NCBI GenBank assembly: GCA_963837735.1
Contig: CAWIOM010000016.1
Span: 124,001-188,000 of the forward strand
Direction: 5' to 3'
DNA: 64,000 nucleotides
DNA from: VRUE01 sp963837735
GTDB lineage: Bacteria > Actinomycetota > Thermoleophilia > Solirubrobacterales > 70-9
The position numbers and the translations under genes were made by a program. The notes beneath the pieces were generated by a model, which worked only from the letters and a program-made list of their open reading frames with translations, was not told the origin of the DNA and did not search any database. This document shows positions 36,054-46,243 of the stretch, piece by piece. Position 1 is the stretch's first letter; the number at the start of each line of letters is the position of its first letter.

Positions 36054-38864
36054 CTAGCCCACCGTCCCGCGCTTGTGATGGCGCTTGTGACGTGCCTTGG
36101 AGCCGCATGTGGTCCGCAGCTTGGTCTTGGTGCTGAGGACCGCGCCGTTCTGACCGGTCATGCCCACCTTTGCCTTCCTCGACTTGCCGCAGAGGCTCCT
36201 GCTGTTGACGAGCAGGCCCTTGGCGCCGCCGGCCAGATTCAGGACAAACGAGCTGACCGGAGCGTCGGGAACGGTTGCGAAGCGAGTGCGCAATGCCCCT
36301 CTTTTGGTGGTGTCGATTCGGCCAGCCAGCTCGACGTCGAACTGGCCTTCGAGATCCATGACCAGGTCGGGCAGTTCGTGGCTCGAGGAGCGCAGGTAGA
36401 CATTGCCCTTGAGCGGCGCGTCCAGCAGCGGCGTGGAGGCTTCTGCCCTACCGATCGCAGACCCGGCCGGGCAGGAGTCGGCGGCGAACTGCACCCTGGT
36501 GCAGATGCTGTTGATGTGGCTGTTGTCGAGTTGCTCACCCGGAGGCAGGACCACGGACACCCGACGGGTGTTGGCTTCGCCAGGGCTGGTCCTCAGCACG
36601 GCGTGGATCGCGGGATGCCCGCGTCGTTTCACCCCGCCGCTGAGTCTCAGGTTGAGCTTTGGGCCATAGGCGAGATTGGCGCAGTTGGCCACCTGGAACC
36701 CGGCTTTCGGGTAGCCGATCCCCCCTTCGTCGCCGCCGATCGTCGCCTCGACCGAGAACGGGTCACAGTTCGTCGGGTTGAGGGTGAAGGACTGGCGATC
36801 GAGGTCTATCTGGATCGTCCGCAGGCGCAACGGTACGCCGTTGAGTATCTGCGGCAACGGGTCGGAGACAACAGTCACCTGAGCGGTCACCGGGTCGACG
36901 TTGATCGCCGCACGTACGACGACATTGCCGAGGTCGTACGGCCCCGAAACGGCCGGGGTCACAACCGCGAGACTGAGCGGCGAGCCCTTGTGAGGACCGG
37001 CGAGGTAGACCTTCCCGTCCAGGTACACCTGGTGGGACCCGGCGCCGGCTCCCGCGGTCGCTGTCCCGATCTGGCTCGCGGCAGGGCATTTCGGTGACGA
37101 GAGCTCGGCGGCGCCACCGTAGGCGGCATCCGCGACCTCGGCAAGGGCCGCCTCGGGGCAGTAGGGGATTCCCTTCAGGGTCGCGGCGAAGCCGGGAGGC
37201 GTCTGGACCGTGATCGTGCTGAGATTCTGGTCGCCGTCCGCGCGAGTCAGCTCGAGCGAGAACGGCGAGTGCATGCCTGCCGTCGTGTTGGCGGTCCCGG
37301 CCTTCAGCTGCGGTGAGAACGGACGCTGTTCGCCAGGGCACTGGGATCCACCCGGACCGGAGCTGACAGTGAAGGTGCTGAGCGAGTGTTGCGGCGGCAA
37401 CAGACCGTCCCAGGGCACGAATTCGCTCTGCACTTCATAGCTGCCGCACTTCTCCGGTGTTGCCAGGAGACCTCGCTCGGACCCGAAGAAATGCATGCTG
37501 AACTCGGTCAGCGGGCTCTGTGGCAGTTCCGGGAAGGAGACAACCAGCTGACCGGTCTGCTCGTTGGGGACAACGGTGCCCGCAAGCTTGATATGGGTCC
37601 CGAATCCGTCCGCGGCCAATAGCAGGCGGTAGCGGCTACCGGGCTTTGGATCACCGAGGTAAATGGCGCCAGGGATCGGTTCCGGAAGAGCCGAGCTGTC
37701 CAGCTCCAGCGTCCCGACTTTTGAGAACTCCGGACAGGTCGCGCCTTTGCGGGTTCCGATCGCGCTGGCCGCGTCCGAGCAGCTGACCTTGCCGTCCGCG
37801 GCGTTGGGGTTGATCGAGAAACCCTCAGGGAGGGTCACCGTCGTCGACCGCAACTCAGACGGCGACGGCGTGGTCGGGCTCAGCTCCTGGGGAACTTTCA
37901 GGTCGATGTCCACCCCTGACGGGGAATCCGCCTGTGGTGTGGTCGGCTGCGCGGTGAGACTCGGATTGAAAGTCAGCTGTTCGCAGCCTGTCGTCGACGG
38001 CCACGGAACTTCCGCGCGGGCGAATTCGTGAGTGTAATATTCGAGATCCATCGAGGCTGTGAGCGGCACATCGCACTCGGTCGGCGACTGTAGGAACGGA
38101 ACCGGTGGAACGTTGGCCGGGGTCCCGGTCGTCCCGGCCTGCACGCATTCTTCGAAATCGATTTCGAAGAGATCAAGCGCAAACGTTCCGCAGGAGGCAA
38201 AACCTTTCAACGGAGGAATGAATCTCGCCTCGTCGTGAATCGGATCCGCCGGAACGCCCCAGAGCAGGATCGAGGTGCCCCGAAGCGCGAGCGGATGGTA
38301 GATCGGCGAGCTTTCCGAGTAGAGGCCGTAGTCGCTATCGGTTCTTGAGCCGAGGGTGATGAAGACCGGCGAGGCCACAAGGGGCACCCAGAACGCGGTC
38401 AGTGCCGGCTCATCGGGATGCGGCACGACGTTGTAGAGAGGTGAGAACCCAAGCGTGACGGCCCCTCCCACCTGCGAGGACGGCGGGCATCTGCCGAACG
38501 AGAACTCGACAATCTCGCAGGTCGGGGCGGCATGTGGGTTTCCGATGAATCCCGTGGGGAAGTGATTGATCACAACCCGGGCGTCATCGCAGACACAGGG
38601 GATGAGCGGTGGCTTTTCCACACCGTTCTCGGATTCGGCCGTGTCCCAGAACATTCCGATCTGGACGTCCGGATGCCCGCCGGCCTGGGTGTTGGAGGGT
38701 TCCATCGTAAATTCATCGATCCCGACATAGGCCTTTGCCGACCCACTCAGGAGGCAGAGGCCGGCGAGCAGGGCACTGAGGACGAGTGCAATCCGGAGCG
38801 GCGAGCCGCCCCTGACCAGGCGGGCCCTGGTCGCCCCTCCCGTCACGGTCTCCCTGTTCATCAT
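36054..38864 (-). CDS. Giant secreted repeat protein C (surface operon)
   Basis: 936 residues; ATG 38864 is one of two tandem ATGs after AAGGAG. Signal peptide RIALVLSALLAGLCLLSGSAKA. The body starts YVGIDEFTMEPSNTQAGGHPDVQ and shows the same modules as the protein at 28706-31438: PTGFIGNPHAAPTCEIVEF, CPPSSQVG, CPEFSKVGTLELDSSAL, GAIYLGDPKPGSRYRLLLAADGFGTHIKL and RLRTIQIDLDR. Cysteines recur at fixed points in each module, suggesting disulfide-stapled domains. The tail is CGSKARHKRHHKRGTVG. Mid-operon; its stop is 3 bp from the next start. No enzymatic motif. Confidence 0.82.
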   Translation of the reverse strand: MMNRETVTGGATRARLVRGGSPLRIALVLSALLAGLCLLSGSAKAYVGIDEFTMEPSNTQAGGHPDVQIGMFWDTAESENGVEKPPLIPCVCDDARVVINHFPTGFIGNPHAAPTCEIVEFSFGRCPPSSQVGGAVTLGFSPLYNVVPHPDEPALTAFWVPLVASPVFITLGSRTDSDYGLYSESSPIYHPLALRGTSILLWGVPADPIHDEARFIPPLKGFASCGTFALDLFEIDFEECVQAGTTGTPANVPPVPFLQSPTECDVPLTASMDLEYYTHEFARAEVPWPSTTGCEQLTFNPSLTAQPTTPQADSPSGVDIDLKVPQELSPTTPSPSELRSTTVTLPEGFSINPNAADGKVSCSDAASAIGTRKGATCPEFSKVGTLELDSSALPEPIPGAIYLGDPKPGSRYRLLLAADGFGTHIKLAGTVVPNEQTGQLVVSFPELPQSPLTEFSMHFFGSERGLLATPEKCGSYEVQSEFVPWDGLLPPQHSLSTFTVSSGPGGSQCPGEQRPFSPQLKAGTANTTAGMHSPFSLELTRADGDQNLSTITVQTPPGFAATLKGIPYCPEAALAEVADAAYGGAAELSSPKCPAASQIGTATAGAGAGSHQVYLDGKVYLAGPHKGSPLSLAVVTPAVSGPYDLGNVVVRAAINVDPVTAQVTVVSDPLPQILNGVPLRLRTIQIDLDRQSFTLNPTNCDPFSVEATIGGDEGGIGYPKAGFQVANCANLAYGPKLNLRLSGGVKRRGHPAIHAVLRTSPGEANTRRVSVVLPPGEQLDNSHINSICTRVQFAADSCPAGSAIGRAEASTPLLDAPLKGNVYLRSSSHELPDLVMDLEGQFDVELAGRIDTTKRGALRTRFATVPDAPVSSFVLNLAGGAKGLLVNSRSLCGKSRKAKVGMTGQNGAVLSTKTKLRTTCGSKARHKRHHKRGTVG

Positions 38865-38889
38865 CGTCGTCTCCTTGTTCCCTTGCCCG

Positions 38890-41800
38890 TCAACCATTGC
38901 TCCGGCTTCCCCTGTGCTTCGTGTGTCGCCTGGTCTTCTTAGCGTGCCGCTTGGTCTTCTTGCGGCGCCGGTGTTTCTTCTTCGTCCTGGTCTTGTGCTT
39001 TGGCGCGGTCAGGTTTCCGGACGCCCCCAGGGTTCCGCCTGTGCGGATTTGCGGAATAGCGGGCGGCGAGCTGCCCGCTCCGTGACACTCATCCGCGGCC
39101 GCGCAAGCACCCAAGTCGGGATTGAAGTCGAAGCCTCCACCGGTCCGCGCGTCGTACATCTTCAGGAAGCTGCCGTTGACGTCTTCCGGCACAAGCGAAT
39201 CGAAGGTTGAGAAGTAGACGTCGGTCCCGTCGCGACTGACCGATTCCAGCCCCGTCTGCATGTTGCCGAAGAAGATCGAAAAGACTTCCAGCCCCCCCGT
39301 GCTATCCCGGTCTCCGGTCCCCGTGCTGATCAGCTGCGCACGACCATCCACGTACTCGTAGATGTCCCTGAGGCCGTTCGTGTCCTGGGGTACGAGGCCT
39401 TCCTTGGTTGCGAAGAACGTGCGTCCATCGTTAGCCATGAACGGCCCCGCTTCGGCAACCGTAACCACGTCGCCAATCGGGGCGGTACCTGCCGGATTGC
39501 ATGACGCACACCTGAGGGCACCGCTGTCAGCACTGTATGCGTAAACCTCCCGCTTTCCCTGGCTTCCATATGCGGTGAGGGTCGACTTGGTCAGGAACGC
39601 CGCATGAGATCCATTCGGCGAGATCGTGCTCCGTTCGACCTGAGTACCCGGTTCAAAGGTCGTCACGAAGTGCAGGCGTCCATCTCGATACAGGTAGAGA
39701 TTGCGCTCGCCATCGCCACCCACCTCGCCCGGGACGAGATCCTCGGGCGAGTAGAAATAGATGTCCCCGCTTTCGTTCGCCAGCACATCGTCGATCCCGG
39801 GCATCCGAGCGACGAGATCGAAGAACTCGGAGTACTGGGCTGCTGACGGCGTAAGGGCCTGAACGCCACATTTTGTCGTCCAAGTCGAAGAGCACGAGTC
39901 ACTGTTGCCGAGCGCGCCTTCTTGAGATATCAGCGTCAGTTTGTCGCCGTTCTCTTCCCACATGTAGAGGTCGCGGCTCGTGTCTGTATCGGCTACTTCG
40001 TCAAGTGCTTCCGTGGTGGTGAAGAACACCTTGGAGGCGTCTCTCGTCATTCCGACAAAATTGACCTCCTCACCCCTTGAGACTTCGAGGGTGGCGGCGT
40101 TGTTGACCCTCATGTAGAGGCGGGCCGGAGATCCCAGGATGTAGGGGCATTCGAATGGGTACTGTTCGACGTTGCATTGGCCGCTGGTCGTTCCCGCCAG
40201 CAGTACCCGTGAGCCGTCGGTCGACCTACCCCCGATGCCGGTCACGCGGGTCGGGTCGCTTGCGCCGGCGGGCTGCACGGGAATCGGTTCGCCGTTCGGA
40301 AGCTTCGAAATCACCGTGACCGTTTTCGCCGCGATGTCGTTGTCATAGACAGAGCCCGGAGCGGTGTCAGCTCCGTCCGGGGTGAACGGGGTCTGGGTCG
40401 AAAAGAAAAAGTGGCTGAAATCGCCCGAGGGCTGGAGATCGCCGCGGAATTTGGAGCCGTTTTTCACCACGCCGACGTTGGTCGGCAGGCGGCCAAGTCG
40501 GGTGCCATCCGCCTTGTAGAGGAATGGCGCGCGCGATTTCGGCACGTTTTCTGATTCGTTCGTTTCCGGGTTGACGACGTAGAGCCCTCCGATGTGGTCA
40601 AGACACAGATCCAGCGAATCGGAACACTGGCGCCCGTAGGTGTATTTCGTTTCGTTTCCCTTGAGGCCCGGCATCGTCTGCACCCAACCCTTGTTGGTTC
40701 GGGTGGCCATGTAGATGTCGATCAAGGTGTTCGGCGCTTCGATGCCTTTGAGCGATCCCAGGGCGCCCCAGAAGACGAAGCGCGAGGGGCTGCTCGCGTA
40801 ACCGAAATTCTGCGGAGCCTGAGCGAAATCGCTGCCGCCGAAGGTTTCGGTGAACACCCGAAACCCTTCGCCCGGCATGAGCTGGACCGCGCCGGCTTCT
40901 CCCGGTGAGACGATCTCGTATGCTCGGCAGTCCGGGAGATAGCTCGCTCCCGTCAACTGACGCACGTGGGAGTTGGGGCAAGGAGTCGGGCGAAAGTTGA
41001 AGGTGGTGTCGTCGGTCGTCGACGTCCCCCATGTATTTTCGGCCACGACCCTGTAGTGAATGGTCGTCGAGGGAGGCAGGCCCGCCAGCTGCACCGAGAC
41101 GTTCTGCGGAGTGTTCCCCGTCAGTTCGCCTCCGCCCACCGGCAGGGACTCGCCGAACGAGGGTGAAGGCCCGAAATCGAACCTGTAGGTGGTCGGGAAG
41201 CCGACCGGGTTGATGGTCGCATGCAGGACCGCCGTTGTGTCGGTCACGTCTGTCGCGCCGTTTCCGGAGATTTCCGGAGCAGAGGCGGTCCGGAAGATCT
41301 GGTCCGTGCCTTTGGTGGTCCCAAGCGAGTTGGTCGCTACCAGCCTGTAGTGATACTGCTTACCTCGCTGCAGGTGCCCGAGCACCGAGGGCGTCGATTT
41401 GATTTCACCGGCCCCGCCGGCAATTGGCAGAGTTTCCGTTTTCAATCCATAGCCGGCGGTCAGCCCGTAATCGAAGTAGTACGTGGTCGCCAGGCCGTCC
41501 GTGTCCAACTGGCCATTCAGCGTCCCGTTGTGTTCATCGATTCCTGTCGCGGGTTTGGTTTCAAGCTGGAGAACCGCTTTTGCTTCCAAACGCCGATTGC
41601 CGCCTATGTTCGAGCCTTTGGCGTTACTCGCTTCAAAGCGGTAGTTGTAGCTCGTCCCTACAGCCAAGCCCGGCAGAACCGCGCTGACTTCTGTCGGGCT
41701 GCCTCCCGGATAGGGAGTCGCCTGGCTACAGCTAACGGGGGACCCCGCCGCCGTGTATGCAGTGGTCGTGCCGAATTTCACTTTGCAGTCGGTGATTTCA

Positions 41801-43050
41801 CCCCCGCCGGCAGGGTCGATCAGCCCACGAACGGTCGCGGTCGTATGCCCGAGGTCCGTAATGGGTGCCGGTTTTGTTGTGACGGTCGGAAGGATGTCGC
41901 CCTTGGAGAACTTGACGACTTTGTTGGTTGCCGCGGTCGTGTAGACGTTGCCGTCTTTGTCGATCTCGACTCCGCGGCCGGAACTGCCGAAGATCCCTTC
42001 ACCGAAGCTGGGGCCGTCCTGATGAACCGGGTCGCCCACGACGCCCTGGCTGTACGGGACGATCTTGTTTCCTTCCTGCGCATAGACGTCGTTGTTGGAC
42101 AGATCGACGTCGAAGCTCCCGCCTTTCAGCGAGCACGGGTACGGCCCTGCGTTGCTCGGCCATCTTTCCGGGCAGTTGACCGTCGGAAATGCTTCTTTCA
42201 GGAAGGGCGACGTCGTACCGACTGCGGCATTGGCGTTCTTGCCACCCGACCCGGTATCGAGGTTGTCGTTGAATTCGTAGGCCTCGTACTTCCCGAACGA
42301 GCCGTTTCCGTTGAAGTAGACGCCACCCCAACCTGCCCAAACGGCTCCCGTGTTGTCGGGCCGAATTCTCGTGCAGCAGGGACCATGGAATTCAACTGAC
42401 AGGGTTTCGTCCCGGGTAACGAGAATTCGTTTGATCTCCTGGTAGGACACCGGGTCGTATTTCGATACATGGGCTCTGCCGCAGCAGCCTTCGAACAGCA
42501 CATATACGAAGCCCTTATCGTCAATGCCGACGCCAGACGGTTCCCCGTAGAGATAGTCGCCTTTTACCGACGTGACGTATTTCCCGGTGGGGCTGAAGAT
42601 GTCGACGTTGCCGAGAGCCGCCATGTAGATGTAGCCGGAGCGCACGGATGAGGACCTGTCGACGTCGAGGAAGATCTGACTTCCTATTTCGTACGGTTTG
42701 CCCCCGTAGGCCCCCGGCGACACCGGGTTTTCATTGATTTCATTTCCACTCACATAGAAGACGGAGGCCGTGAACGGGATCGGAACCCCCGTCGGGCTGA
42801 ATTTTCTGATCGATCCGATCTTTTCGTTCGTTCCGACGGCGGAGCAGGCCACATAGACGTTGCCGACAGCATCCGTGGCGACTTCCTCCGGACTGCAGTT
42901 GGATCCCGTCGACCATTCTTCTTTCAAGGGATGGGTCGAGGCCGCGGACGCCGAGGAGCTTGCGAAGGCGAGTCCAATCACGGCGGCACTCAGCGCCGCT
43001 GCCAGGGTACGGCGGTATCGACGCGATCCAACCGGCCTTGCCCCCGTCAT
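38890..43050 (-). CDS. Giant secreted propeller/Fn3-like protein B (surface operon)
   Basis: 1386 residues from ATG 43050, which follows AGGGAAGGGAAGG; an ATG at 43098 overlaps the previous stop (ATGGCTGA) but has no better site. Signal peptide RRTLAAALSAAVIGLAFASSSASA. NHL-like blades (ATDAVGNVYVACSA, VGIDDKGFVYVLFEGC) are followed by three Fn3-like repeats (YNYRFEASNAKGSN, YHYRLVATNSLGTTKGTD, IHYRVVAENTWGTSTTDD). Next comes the CPNSHVRQLTGASYLPDC module with CRAYEIVSP, and finally a TolB-like propeller with DASKVFFTTTEALDE and DGRTFFATKEGLVPQDTNGLRDIYEY. The tail is Lys/Arg/His-rich. Likely wall-associated; function unknown. Confidence 0.85.
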   Translation of the reverse strand: MTGARPVGSRRYRRTLAAALSAAVIGLAFASSSASAASTHPLKEEWSTGSNCSPEEVATDAVGNVYVACSAVGTNEKIGSIRKFSPTGVPIPFTASVFYVSGNEINENPVSPGAYGGKPYEIGSQIFLDVDRSSSVRSGYIYMAALGNVDIFSPTGKYVTSVKGDYLYGEPSGVGIDDKGFVYVLFEGCCGRAHVSKYDPVSYQEIKRILVTRDETLSVEFHGPCCTRIRPDNTGAVWAGWGGVYFNGNGSFGKYEAYEFNDNLDTGSGGKNANAAVGTTSPFLKEAFPTVNCPERWPSNAGPYPCSLKGGSFDVDLSNNDVYAQEGNKIVPYSQGVVGDPVHQDGPSFGEGIFGSSGRGVEIDKDGNVYTTAATNKVVKFSKGDILPTVTTKPAPITDLGHTTATVRGLIDPAGGGEITDCKVKFGTTTAYTAAGSPVSCSQATPYPGGSPTEVSAVLPGLAVGTSYNYRFEASNAKGSNIGGNRRLEAKAVLQLETKPATGIDEHNGTLNGQLDTDGLATTYYFDYGLTAGYGLKTETLPIAGGAGEIKSTPSVLGHLQRGKQYHYRLVATNSLGTTKGTDQIFRTASAPEISGNGATDVTDTTAVLHATINPVGFPTTYRFDFGPSPSFGESLPVGGGELTGNTPQNVSVQLAGLPPSTTIHYRVVAENTWGTSTTDDTTFNFRPTPCPNSHVRQLTGASYLPDCRAYEIVSPGEAGAVQLMPGEGFRVFTETFGGSDFAQAPQNFGYASSPSRFVFWGALGSLKGIEAPNTLIDIYMATRTNKGWVQTMPGLKGNETKYTYGRQCSDSLDLCLDHIGGLYVVNPETNESENVPKSRAPFLYKADGTRLGRLPTNVGVVKNGSKFRGDLQPSGDFSHFFFSTQTPFTPDGADTAPGSVYDNDIAAKTVTVISKLPNGEPIPVQPAGASDPTRVTGIGGRSTDGSRVLLAGTTSGQCNVEQYPFECPYILGSPARLYMRVNNAATLEVSRGEEVNFVGMTRDASKVFFTTTEALDEVADTDTSRDLYMWEENGDKLTLISQEGALGNSDSCSSTWTTKCGVQALTPSAAQYSEFFDLVARMPGIDDVLANESGDIYFYSPEDLVPGEVGGDGERNLYLYRDGRLHFVTTFEPGTQVERSTISPNGSHAAFLTKSTLTAYGSQGKREVYAYSADSGALRCASCNPAGTAPIGDVVTVAEAGPFMANDGRTFFATKEGLVPQDTNGLRDIYEYVDGRAQLISTGTGDRDSTGGLEVFSIFFGNMQTGLESVSRDGTDVYFSTFDSLVPEDVNGSFLKMYDARTGGGFDFNPDLGACAAADECHGAGSSPPAIPQIRTGGTLGASGNLTAPKHKTRTKKKHRRRKKTKRHAKKTRRHTKHRGSRSNG

Positions 43051-43090
43051 CTGACCTTCCCTTCCCTGTCCTCTAGCCACGTTCATCTCC

Positions 43091-46084
43091 TCAGCCATGC
43101 CTGTGGGTCGATTGACGACTGTGTTGTTTCTGCTTCTTGTGCTTCTTGTGCTTCTTGTGCTTCTTGTGCTTCCTGTGCTTCCTGACACACTTTCCGTGAC
43201 GCTTGACAAAGCCCCTCTTGCATCTCTTCGCCGGTGGTTCGACAACCGGCGGCTTGGTTGCGGCCTGGGTCGTGAATGTCTGATCCGGTCCCGTCGTCGT
43301 CCCGTAGGAATTGCCAGCCACTGCCCGGAAGTGATAGGTGGTCCCCGGAGACAGGCCTCCAAGATCAGCACTCACGACATGCCCGGCCGCATCCGAACCG
43401 CCGGGCCCGTCGGCGGTGGAGGAGCCGTAGGCGGTTGAGAGGCCGTAGTCGAAGTGGACCGTTGTCGGCGCCGCGTTGGGAATCACGCTCGTCGAAAGGT
43501 GGGCCGCACTCTGAGTGACCGCAGTCACGGAGGTGACGTCGATCCGCGGCGCGTCCGGCGTCATGAAGACCTCGTCCGGACCGTAGGTGGGTCCGGTGAA
43601 GTTGATCCCGATCGCGCGAAAATGGTAGGTCGTACCGGGCAACAGGCCCGATACACCGGCGCTCACGGGATGGTTCAGCAGATCGCTTCCGATCGATTCA
43701 CTGATCTCGGTCGATTCTCCGTATGCAGTACTTGGCCCGTATTCGAATAGATATACGGTGGCCCAGCGGTTCGGATTGATCTCCGCTTCCATCATCGCCC
43801 CGGTCGGACTGACGCCCGAGACGGTCGTGCCGCTGATCGTCGGTAGCGGCGCCGGCAGGGTTTCGAAGGTTTCGTCGTTGCCTTTGGTGGTGCCCTGACT
43901 GTTGACCGCTACAACCCGGTAGTGATAGGTGGAATAGGCTTCGAAGGCAACCGCTTCTGTCGAAATCGGGGTGACGCCATTCGGAGATCCCGCATCGTCG
44001 CCAGGTGGAATGGCGGTGCTGGTGCCGTATTTTGTGGTCAGGCCATACTCGAAGTAGTAGTGCGTTTCTTCGCCGTTCCCGTTGAATTCCGCATTCAGCA
44101 TGATCCCCGACTGCGAAATTTCAGTCGCCGGAAGCGTTTTCAGGCCTCCCACCGCCGGGTTGGTGCTGAACGACAGATCGTCGCCTTTCGTCGTGCCGAG
44201 GCTGTTGGTCGCCACGACCCTGAAGTGATAGGTCGTCTCGAGTTCGAGTCCGGAGATGTTTGCCGTCAGAGGCGTGGCACCGGAGGGGCTTCCCGCGCTG
44301 GTGACGGGTGTTTTCGTGCCATAGGACATCGTTTTCCCGTATTCGAAGTAGTACGACGTTGCATCGGCATCACCCACATAGGAGCCGTTGAGGGTCGCGA
44401 CTTTGGCGCCCACTTCCGTCGCAGCCGACGTCGCGAGGCTCTGGACCGCGGGAAGGGTTTTGAAGCTCTGATCCCCCCCGGGGCTCACGCCGAGGCCGTT
44501 TTCTGCGACGACGCGGAAGTGGTAGGTGGTGTCGGGAAGGAGTCCGCTCGGAGAGAACGAGAGGGGGGTCCTGGGTGGGAAGACCGGTGAGCCCGCGCTC
44601 GTTCCCGGCGGGACGGCGCTTGTCGTTTCGTAGCCCGAGATACCCCACTCGAAGTAGTATTTGGTTTCTTCGCCGTTGCCTTCGAAGGACGCGTGCAGTT
44701 CCGCTGAGGTTCTCGTGACTGCGGACGCCGCTTCGGTGAGGAGGCCCTTGACGTTGTGCGGGGTGATCGTCTTGTCAGCCCCGTAGGACCTTCCACCGAA
44801 GTTGGCATTGCCGACGACCAGCCGATAGTGGTAGAGCGTCTCTCCGAGAAGCCCGGGAAGACTGGCGGTGACGGGGGTCACACCTGCATACGGGGTGGCC
44901 TGGTCGCACGCCTGCGTGGACCCGTATTCGGGCGATGTTCCGAATTCGAAGAAGCATTCGGTGATGTTCCCCCCACCGTCGGGATCCGCGGTCCCCCCCA
45001 CCGCCGTGTTGCCGGTCGGTTCCCCGGTGGTTGATTTGGGCACGTTGGCGCCCGGTATTTCCTTGACCTTGCCGTTGCTCGTGCCGACGTAGAGCGTGTC
45101 GGTCGATTCGTTGACCGCGAGCCCCGTGACGCTGTTCTTGGTCGGGATCGTCTCGAGCAGCGCACCGGTGATCGTGTCGTACGCTTTGACGAAGGCGCCG
45201 GTGCCGGGGCCGCCGATGTAGAGGACGTGTTTGGCGCCATTGACGACGAGGCGGTTGTTGTTGCCCGAGGTCGAGGTGATCTGTTTCTTGGCGGAGTAGG
45301 AGCTGGCGGCCGTGTACTGCCAGACGCCTGTGCTGCCGTAGGACGACGCGTACAAGTCGTTGTTGGAGAGGTCGATGGTGAGCTTGCAGATTGCCGAGGC
45401 CCCTTCGGACATGCTGACCGTCAGGTTCGGGGAAGATCCACCGCTCGCGGGGTAGCGAACGGCGCTGTTGGGGTACTTCCCCCCCCAGACGTTGCCCGCA
45501 TTGTCGACGGCAACGCCGCATATCTCGCCACCGGCGTTGACGGGCCAGCCGCCGAGGCTGCCGCCGCTTTCGTTGAAACCGTAAATTTCGTTGCCGTCGG
45601 GAGTCCCGTAGATGTTGTTTTTCGAGGCGCCGCCGCTGTTGTCGACGGCCATGTCGGAATCGCAGCAGCCGCCGGGCACCGATTTCGGAAACGGGCCGCC
45701 AAGCGGAGTGAAGACCCCTGGGGACGGGGCGCTGAAGCCGTAGAGCGATCCCGAGCTCAGGACGTAAAGGCGCTTGTTCTCCTGCTGGAATGCCAACGTG
45801 TTGATTCCGCTGATCGACGTCCCCGACGTGCCGTCGCTACCGAATTGGGTGGTGACGGTCGTGTGGCGGTATTCCGCCGAGGCCGGGGTCACGGTGAGGG
45901 CGAGGAGCAGGGTGATTAGAACGCCGAGTGTGCCGAGGCGACCAACGGACCGCCGCGCTGAGGACGTACCACTCCCTTTGGAGGGCCACCCCGCAGGGAA
46001 GGTGCCGTGAGAACCACCTCGGCGGGCCGGCCCGGTGCCGGCACCCTGAGTCGATTCCGCGAACAGCGATTCCGCGTATCTCAC
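43091..46084 (-). CDS. Giant secreted Fn3-like repeat protein A, first gene of the surface operon
   Basis: About 997 residues. Start is uncertain: GTG 46084 (with GGGAGTGGAG before it) or GTG 46093; an ATG at 46204 is too near the promoter. A signal-type helix GRLGTLGVLITLLLALTVTPASA lies about 55-75. A short NHL-like propeller follows (CGVAVDNAGNVWGGKYPNS, LAVNESTDTLYVGTSNGK), then six Fn3-like repeats of 85-95 residues. Each repeat has YYFEYG, a YGT segment and TTYHFRVVAxNSxGTT; the inner repeats are close to one another. The tail has CKRGFVKRHGKCVRK and a KHKKHKK run coded by a 9-bp repeat. A near-consensus promoter lies at 46244-46273. Probably a long, flexible surface protein. Confidence 0.82.
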   Translation of the reverse strand: MRYAESLFAESTQGAGTGPARRGGSHGTFPAGWPSKGSGTSSARRSVGRLGTLGVLITLLLALTVTPASAEYRHTTVTTQFGSDGTSGTSISGINTLAFQQENKRLYVLSSGSLYGFSAPSPGVFTPLGGPFPKSVPGGCCDSDMAVDNSGGASKNNIYGTPDGNEIYGFNESGGSLGGWPVNAGGEICGVAVDNAGNVWGGKYPNSAVRYPASGGSSPNLTVSMSEGASAICKLTIDLSNNDLYASSYGSTGVWQYTAASSYSAKKQITSTSGNNNRLVVNGAKHVLYIGGPGTGAFVKAYDTITGALLETIPTKNSVTGLAVNESTDTLYVGTSNGKVKEIPGANVPKSTTGEPTGNTAVGGTADPDGGGNITECFFEFGTSPEYGSTQACDQATPYAGVTPVTASLPGLLGETLYHYRLVVGNANFGGRSYGADKTITPHNVKGLLTEAASAVTRTSAELHASFEGNGEETKYYFEWGISGYETTSAVPPGTSAGSPVFPPRTPLSFSPSGLLPDTTYHFRVVAENGLGVSPGGDQSFKTLPAVQSLATSAATEVGAKVATLNGSYVGDADATSYYFEYGKTMSYGTKTPVTSAGSPSGATPLTANISGLELETTYHFRVVATNSLGTTKGDDLSFSTNPAVGGLKTLPATEISQSGIMLNAEFNGNGEETHYYFEYGLTTKYGTSTAIPPGDDAGSPNGVTPISTEAVAFEAYSTYHYRVVAVNSQGTTKGNDETFETLPAPLPTISGTTVSGVSPTGAMMEAEINPNRWATVYLFEYGPSTAYGESTEISESIGSDLLNHPVSAGVSGLLPGTTYHFRAIGINFTGPTYGPDEVFMTPDAPRIDVTSVTAVTQSAAHLSTSVIPNAAPTTVHFDYGLSTAYGSSTADGPGGSDAAGHVVSADLGGLSPGTTYHFRAVAGNSYGTTTGPDQTFTTQAATKPPVVEPPAKRCKRGFVKRHGKCVRKHRKHKKHKKHKKHKKQKQHSRQSTHRHG
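43132..43185 (-). repeat. 9-bp tandem repeat in the basic tail of protein A
   Basis: Six adjacent 9-bp units on the plus strand: four exact gcttcttgt units (43132-43167), then gcttcctgt and gcttcctga. On the coding strand they give Lys-His-Lys type triplets, so loss or gain of a unit keeps the frame. Confidence 0.9.
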
Positions 46085-46243
46085 TCGCTCCACTCCCTTG
46101 AATTCCCGTGAGCCCCGTGCTGTCCGTGCGACACGCTGTCCGTGCGACACGCTCCGGCCAAGGCTCCATTTCCCTGATTCCCTGTACTGCGGACCTGCTC
46201 CCAAATGCCTGGACTAGGCAACCCTGTTCCTAGATCCTGGATG

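Noticed and set aside
43132..43185. CRISPR-like short repeats
   Set aside because: The units are 9 bp, contiguous and in a coding frame, with no spacers.
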